The notes under the pieces were generated by a model. The model made no database searches. It was given only the letters and a program-made list of their open reading frames with translations, and was not told the origin of the DNA. A DNA stretch of 64,000 nucleotides from Gautieria morchelliformis (Eukaryota > Basidiomycota > Agaricomycetes > Gomphales > Gomphaceae): the NCBI GenBank assembly GCA_015179125.1, contig WHVA01000063.1, positions 186,001 to 250,000 of the forward strand. The letters are read 5' to 3'. The position numbers and the translations under genes were made by a program. Below are positions 57,635 to 64,000 of this stretch, piece by piece (position 1 is the stretch's first letter; every line of letters starts with the position of its first letter).

Positions 57635-59194
57635 TCAATGAGCCAGGTTTGGCTTTGGCGCCGGAGTGACCCTGCTCACCCTTGGCCCCTTGCCCTCATT
57701 CATCGACTCATTATCGTCGAACGAGACCTTGCCCATGGGGATTATTTCGTTCCCCTTACGGATTGTCCCTGGGCTTGAGAAGTCAAGGGTGATGCCAAAT
57801 ATTCTTAGGAACAGTGTCCCTAAGATTGCGTCGTAATATTCGACGTTCGCTATGTCAAAATATTCGTCGTATATTTTACGACCAAATTTAATGGTCGTGT
57901 TCGTTCCATAATTGATTGTGGAATGGCTGCCTATGCAGGCCAGCTGCAGTGCGATTGGCTGCTCCAGGGCAAATGTTTTCATCCCTGTGGCTTGTGTGAA
58001 CTCAGGTAGTAGCACCCCTTCGCTCCTGCTATCCAGCAGGCAGTGGGCTTTTACGCCATTTATTTCCCAGTACCCCAAGAGGGTAGGGTTCTCACTGTGT
58101 GGGCGCGTCAGCCGTGTCCTATGCTTGCTTCGGTGGTGATACACCGGCTTGGCCGCCTTGTCTGGCGTAACCGACGTGCGTGCCGCCATGACCTTCATGG
58201 CAGCGTCGTCTTCCACCTCTTCATCCCATTCATAGTACTGGGATGGCTCCGGATCCCACTCTTCAGCGGGCACGTCTCCATTTTCCAGAGATTCGTTGGG
58301 TTGGGGATCACCCTCCCCCTCTTCATCAATCTGTTGAAGAGAATTTTGTCCGAGATCCGCATCTGGATCCTCGGTCTCATCATCGTGCCTCGTGGCTGCT
58401 GTCCTGATACCGGACCTAAGCCGGGGGCACTCCGCTTTCTTGTGGCCAGGTTGGCCACATTCAAAGCATGTAGCACTGCTTTGGCTGCCGCTGGGCTGAT
58501 CGTTAGGCCGGCCCGACGCTTTTGTTGGTGGGGCAGGTCGCGGTGACGACCCTGACGCTTGAGGCTGTTTAGCTTCAGGTGGGCATCCAGCTTGGGCTGG
58601 GCGTGGGGGCGGCGGTCGCTGCGATGCTCCACTCCTCAAGAACAGGCTAGGCCTGGTCAGGCCTGTCTGTGTCACCGGCTTGCTCCCTGTAAGCTGGGCA
58701 GCGCTTGCTGTTGCCGCTGCACTCTCTGCGCGGCGCATCCCCATATTGTATTGGGATGCCTCCTCAATCATTTGGGCCATCTTGAAGAGCTGCTCTATCA
58801 AGCTGCTCTCGGTGTTATAGCCCTTTTTGAGGACCTCGTTGTGCAGCGTCTCACGCAGCGCTGACACAAACCATCTCCGGAACATGTAGTCGTCTGGCGG
58901 CTGTATCATATGCACCGCATATTTTGTGAGCTTGTTTAGCATCTCCTGAACGGTTTTCATGCCCTGCATGACCGCGTCGAACTTATTCGATGTGTGGTAC
59001 GTCAGTGTGTGCAGGAACCTTTTTTGAAGCCCCTGCATCACTGTTTCCAGGGTCCAACTGCAGACCTGGCGATCAAAGCATTCTACGTTTGAAGGAACCA
59101 CTCCTGGGCTTTGCCGGTCAGGTGAGTGCCCACATAGCCAACCTGCATGTCTATGCTGGTTGGCCCCAGGAGGCAGTTCATTTTCAGCCATCAT
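57635..59194 (-). mobile_element. gag and protease region of A2
   Basis: A CCHC knuckle (CFECGQPGHKKAEC), an acidic linker and a protease-like segment occur in the same order as in A1. It shows the uninterrupted form of gag at the place where A1 has the solo LTR. Confidence 0.88.
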
Positions 59195-60496
59195 AAGATG
59201 GCTGCGACGAAGATCTCAAACTCTTCGAGGTCAGATCCCCTGGTGTATGGCTCGGGGTGAGCCAGCTTCACACCAGCTTTTGCAAGCACAGACTTCTCCA
59301 GGTCTGTGTCGGCGGCGTCTGCTAACGCCACGCGGATCATCTGTGTGATCCCATCGTATAGCTCCAGCAGTACGACATCAGCCTGATCCGGTATGCCCTG
59401 GCCCTCTGTTGGGGCCATGGATCGTTTGCGTGGCTGTGATGCCGCGCGGGGTAGGCTGTTGTATGCCCTGACGGGCCCCGGGCCCAGGTCGGGCTTGGGA
59501 TCGGGAGCATTTTGTGCCTGGTGTCCCCCGTCAGCCCCGCGTTGTGGATCCGCAGCCTACTCTTGTAGGCTGCACATGCTTGTTGTGCGTCCTGCACGGC
59601 TCGCGTGAGCTGTTCATCGGGCTGCTGAGCGGTGTGGCTTTGAGCCACCGCTTCCTCAGCATTCTTCGCCAGCAGCTCGAGGGCCTGCATGTGGTGGCGT
59701 GCGGCTGTGGCCTCTTTTCGCTGCCAGTGTGTGGCTTCGAGCTCTAAGCTCTCCGTCGTGGTTTCAGAGTCAGGCTCTGAGGCGACGTGCTCTCTGACGA
59801 TCTGTTGGATCGTCTTCCGGCTGTCCGTTGGGCCCGCCAGCTCTCCTTGTGGTTCATTTCTGAACCGCACATCCTGTTTGACCGGGACGGCTGGCGGTGG
59901 CATTCGCTGCCTGTCCAGTTCCTTTCACCATGGGTCTTCCACGTCATGGCCACATTTACTAGCTGCAGACTGTCGCGAGCTTTGACGTGGCACTTCACGT
60001 TCCCCACATGAGCGGAGGGCCGTCTGGACGTCCTCCAGCGTGGCCGCATCTCACAGCCTGATCTCCTCAGTTTGGTGGAGTTCCTTGCCAATCTCCATGA
60101 GAGCAGCGGCAATGTTGTCAAGCTGCAATGCTATTTGATCGTGCTTGTGGCCCATGAGGGTGTTCCGGTGCAATGCATCCTGCACCTGCTTGTTCATTGC
60201 CTCCGCCGTCTTGTTGTCGATGGCGTGAGTCCTCGAGCTCTTGCAACTTGAGCTTGAGTATTCTGAGCTCTGACCGTTGTCGGGGGCTTGTCTTTTTTGC
60301 CTTCGTCCTCCTTCAGGGACGATCGTTGTCGCTCTACTTCATGAGCGGCGGTTCGAGTCATGGCTTTGTGCCCATCTCAATATTGATGCTCTGCCATCTG
60401 ACGACGGCGAGACCTCTCTGCCTTTTCCTTTGTCTCTGGGCAGAGGGGATTGGGGGGGTGGCGCCGGCTTGTCACCCGGTGACGTCTCATCCTCAA
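59195..60496 (-). mobile_element. gag leader of A2
   Basis: Minus-strand frames with heptad-like charged stretches (ALELLAKNAEEAVAQ and others) match the part carried by the non-autonomous element at about 9180-9410. The element B insertion at 60497 ends it. Confidence 0.75.
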
Positions 60497-60967
60497 TGTT
60501 AAGACCCGTTCCCGAGTCCAGACCCGAGGCCTCGGCCTTGGATCTTGCTCGGGAACCTTCGGCTTAACTTGGGTTCCCTATCGGTTCATCATTCACCCTG
60601 ATCCCCTTTCCTAGATAGTCCTGTTCCATTTCTGATGATCGTCTGTCGACCCTGCTTCCTGCTCAATACGGGCATTGATGCCCTCTTTCCGTTCCTTGCA
60701 ATTAGTATATAAACCCCCTGTCATGTGCGCTAATTCCTCAGTTCTGATATCGACTTAGATTCCTCCTATCTTCCGCTCCTCTGTCTGATCTCATTCCGAA
60801 CCTTGGCTTCCAGCCGAACCCGTTCCCGAATCCGCTTCCCGAAATTAGGGTGGAATACTGTAGTGGGCGCAACCTACAAAGTTGAAGCCAAGCCCTCTGT
60901 TCCAAACTTCAGCTAACCTCGGCTCGGCCCTCAGGTTGAGTCTTAAGTACGACTTACGTTCTTAACA
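60497..60967 (+). repeat. 5' LTR of element B
   Basis: The 471-bp LTR has the perfect inverted termini TGTTAAGA and TCTTAACA. A TATA-like box (TATATAAAC) lies near 60706. The primer-binding region begins just after 60967. The preceding five bases, CTCAA (60492-60496), should recur after the 3' LTR outside the window. Confidence 0.85.
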
Positions 60968-63900
60968 GTATATCAGAACTCTCCACACACAGTTGTTCGA
61001 TATGCCTATCACTAGATCTTACACCCATGCCGGCGGTAGCCACGTCACCCCGATCATAGAGGCCTGCCGCACACGAAGTGCTTCACACCACCCCGAAAAC
61101 CCCCCATTCTGTCACCGCTACGACAACCCCCCTCCGTCTTCGAACTCGGCTCGAGGCCAAGTTATAGGTGTCGGTCATGGACATATCAGCAAGGTTCCCG
61201 AGGACCCCCGCGGTGAGTCCCCTGACCCTAGTGACCCTGGAGACGGTGGTCATGGCGGCAATGACAACTCCGGTTCCTAGCACAATTCTGATCCCGATGC
61301 AGAGGCCCCGAGACCGAACCCCAACCCAAATGCAGAGGCAGATGGCGAGGAACAGGTTGGGCGCTGTATGCTCGCGGCTTTGGAAAAGCTCGCCGACAAT
61401 GGACTCGGTGGAGGAGACCACGCCGATTCAAAGGTGAAACTTCAGGAGCCTGATCAATTCGATGGCTCGGACCCAAAAAAACTCCAAGGTTTCCTTCTCC
61501 AGTGCATGTTGAATTTCCATGCCAAACCCCATGATTTCCGAGATGGTTCTGCGAAAGTGAACTATGTCCTGTCCTTCCTCAAAGGAACAGCTCTTGATTA
61601 TTTCGAGCCCTTCCTCACTGACGACCCCGTTAACGAGCCCCTCTGGGCCTCAGACTATGGCATCTTCATGGAAGAGCTTTACCTGAACTTCGGTCCCCAT
61701 GACCAGGCTGCCGATGCCGAGGTAGAGCTCGAAAACCTCGTCATGAAGGACAGTCACAAGGTGACTCGGTTTTTTGTCTACTTCTACAGACTTGCATCCA
61801 TGCTTCAGCATAACTACTCGGCTTTGCATCGCCGAGCTTATCTTGCTTTGCTGAAGAGAATCAAAGACGAAATGGTGCATTTCGACAAACCCCGATCCCT
61901 TGACGACCTCCAAGATCTGGTCCAGAAAATTGACCAAAGGTATTGGGAACGTCACGGTGAAGCCTCTCGCGAGACTCAATCCACACCCAAACCTGAGGCC
62001 AAGGACAAGTCCAACCAAAACCAAGCCCCCCAGAACAATGACCGACGTCAAGGTCAAAGTTCCAGCAACTCCAATGCCAATGCCGGTAATAACAACCACG
62101 GCAAAGGAAAGGACAAGTACAAGGGGAATAACGCATCTGAGGGTCAGAAAAAACCCAACTACACTAACAAGCTCAGCAAGGATGGCAAACTCATGCCTGA
62201 AGAATGCCAGCGTCGCATGGATAAAAATCTCTGCCTAGTTTGTCCGCAGAGTGGCCACCATGCAAAGGAATGCCTGAAAGCCACATCGGCTCGGGCTGCA
62301 ACAGCTTCTGACAGGAAGATGTCCGACAACAAGACCGAATCTTCGGCTTCAGGCGCAAAAAAATAATAATCAGCGACCCTCCGACCTCTGCGCAAACCGA
62401 GGGTCACGTTGACTCAACTTGTGCAGTAGGGGAGGTAAGAATCAACGCTTCTGCTCTCTTTTCTCCAAACTCTCTTGTAATTAGTTTGTCCTCATCTCTT
62501 GTCCCGAACCAAAAATTTAAAGCACTAGTAGATTCTGGTTCTACCCATTGTTTCATAGAATCTGTCTTTGTCCGTAAATACAATCTCCGAACCCATTCCG
62601 TAGACCTGATCCCGCTCCGTTTATTTGATGGTAGTACTAATTCAGTAATTACTGAAGCTGTAGAGCTACCTATCTGTTTCCCCGATGGTCACACCCATTC
62701 CGTAGACTTTTATGTCACCCCCCTTGATTTGTCTGTTTCGGTAGTTCTCGGACACAACTGGCTCACCCACTACAATCCGTTGATTGACTGGGTATTGGGC
62801 AGTATTACTTTCTGAACTTCCCTTCCGGGCAGTCCTGTGGACCCCCCACTGGCTTTGGCTCGCGCCGCAATGGCCGAGCCACCCCTGAGTCTGGAGGCTC
62901 CTCGGGTTACCCTCCTTAACACTGCGGCATTTTACCATGCCTGCAAGTTAGAGGGCTCCCAGTGCTTCCAGCTAAATCTGGCAATGCCCAAGAATGAGGC
63001 TTCGGTCTGCTCGGCTTCTGCAAAACCCAAACCCGTGGACCTCAAGGACGTCCCGCCAGAGTATCACGACTTCGTGGATGTGTTCAGAAAGTCCAAAGCT
63101 GATACCTTGGCTCCACACCAACCCTACGATCTCAAGATCACTCTGGAGGACGGTGCTACGCCCCCTCAACCTCCGTTATATTCACTCTCTACCTTGGAGC
63201 TTGCCACGCTTCGGGCGTTCATAGATGAGCATCTGAATATGGGTTACATTCGGCCCACTCGGTCTTCGCACGGAGCCCCCATCATCTTTGTCAAAAAGAA
63301 GAGCCATGAACTTCGGCTTTGCGTCGATTTCCGAGCACTCAACAAGATTACGAAGAAAGATCGCTATCCACTTCCGTTAATTACCGACTTGTTGGATGCA
63401 CCCCGAAAGGCTTGGACCTATACAAAAATAGACCTTCGGCATGCATTCCATCTAGTCCAAGTCACCGAAGGCGACGAGTGGAAAACAGCTTTCCGGACCC
63501 GGTACGGCTCGTTCAAATGGCTGGTCAGGCCGTTCGGCCTTACCAATGGTCCTGCGGTCTTTCAACATTTCATGAATGACGTCTTTGGAGATATGCTTGA
63601 TGTATGCGTCGTCATGTACCTTGACAACATACTCATCTACTCCGATGACCCGGTCAAACATAGGGAACACGTCCGTGAAGTATTGCGGCGTCTTCGGAAA
63701 CACGGCTTCTATGCCAAACCCAATAAATGCGAATGGCACCGTGACTCCATGGAATTCCTTGGGTATATGCTCTCTACCGATGGATTTACCATGTCCGAAG
63801 ACAAAGTACAAACAATCCGCAATTGGCCCGAACCTCGGAAGGTAAAAGACATACAGTCCTTCCTCGGCTTCGCCAATTTTTACCGCTGTTTTATCTTCAA

Positions 63901-64000
63901 TTATTCCGACATCACTGTTCCCCTCACCTGGCTTACCCATAAAGGCACCCCATGGGCATTTACTGAAGAGTGCCGAAAGTCCTTCAATTACCTCAAGGAG
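60497..64000 (+). mobile_element. Ty3/Gypsy element, family B (runs off the window)
   Basis: A 471-bp 5' LTR (60497-60967) is followed by gag with a CCHC-like knuckle (CLVCPQSGHHAKEC near 62233-62275) at about 61002-62366. An aspartic protease region (ALVDSGSTHCF near 62524) comes next, then reverse transcriptase with YLDNILIY near 63619 and the connection to RNase H, cut by the window end. It is unlike family A in sequence, in LTR length and in lacking the hairpin excess. It inserted into A2 and is therefore younger than A2. Some interruptions are present in the visible part. Confidence 0.9.

Larger units (their letters stand above)
51761..60496 (-). mobile_element. Gypsy chromovirus family A, decayed copy A2
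   Basis: This copy lies in reverse: 3' LTR at 51761-51976, end of accessory frame 2 at 52011-52233, then about 3.8 kb of other repeat DNA (52234-56010). RNase H and RT follow at 56011-57204, gag at 57635-59194 and the gag leader up to 60496. Integrase and most of the accessory region are missing. The remaining 5' end is cut off by element B at 60497. The copy is broken many times, and many CpG sites present in A1 are TpG or CpA here, which fits old age and methylation-linked decay. Confidence 0.88.

Overview
The window reads as a basidiomycete (Agaricomycetes-type) fungal chromosome segment. The host genes are split by many short introns of about 45-60 nt. They include families typical of mushroom-forming fungi: a NACHT/ankyrin STAND receptor, a seven-helix DUF6534-type membrane protein and an NRPS-like adenylating enzyme fused to a ferric-reductase-like oxidoreductase. 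The mobile DNA is chromoviral Ty3/Gypsy.

Layout. 1-7678 is the 3' part of a Gypsy chromovirus (family A, copy A1), with a solo LTR inside gag and accessory reading frames between integrase and the 3' LTR. 8412-11281 is a complete non-autonomous LTR element of the same family, in reverse, with 193-bp LTRs and a 5-bp target duplication; it is packed with hairpins. 11608-16078 (reverse) is a 1353-residue STAND receptor with about 19 nearly identical ankyrin repeats. 16331-17259 is the pre-rRNA processing factor Fcf2. 17367-20758 is an M3 zinc oligopeptidase, followed by a 3-kb tandem duplicate that has become a pseudogene (21593-24581) and a third remnant (24881-25065). 28865-30937 is a DUF6534-type membrane protein. 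31245-32389 (reverse) is a dead copy of fcf2 carrying a small fold-back insertion. 32562-33748 (reverse) is an enoyl-CoA hydratase. 35488-39912 is the NRPS-like/oxidoreductase fusion. 42178-44121 is a single-pass membrane protein with an SH3 domain. 44570-49536 is a tandem array of about 2.1 units, each holding a head-to-head pair: a short-coiled-coil (SCOC) protein and an alpha/beta hydrolase. 50121-50669 is an unidentified gene. 51761-60496 is a decayed reverse copy of family A (A2), interrupted by other repeat material. 60497-64000 is the 5' part of a different Gypsy element (family B), inserted into A2 and running off the window.

How it fits together. This is an accessory, duplication-prone region: tandem gene duplication (peptidase, SCOC/hydrolase), a dispersed pseudogene (fcf2), repeat expansion inside a gene (ankyrin), and nested LTR elements. 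Several housekeeping functions (rRNA processing, peptide turnover, fatty-acid or CoA-ester metabolism) sit among them. No operon-like pathway is visible.

The least ordinary signal is structural. Family A, and above all its non-autonomous derivative, is saturated with short perfect hairpins. In a tandem array inside that derivative the hairpin stems change sequence between repeat units but mostly stay complementary.
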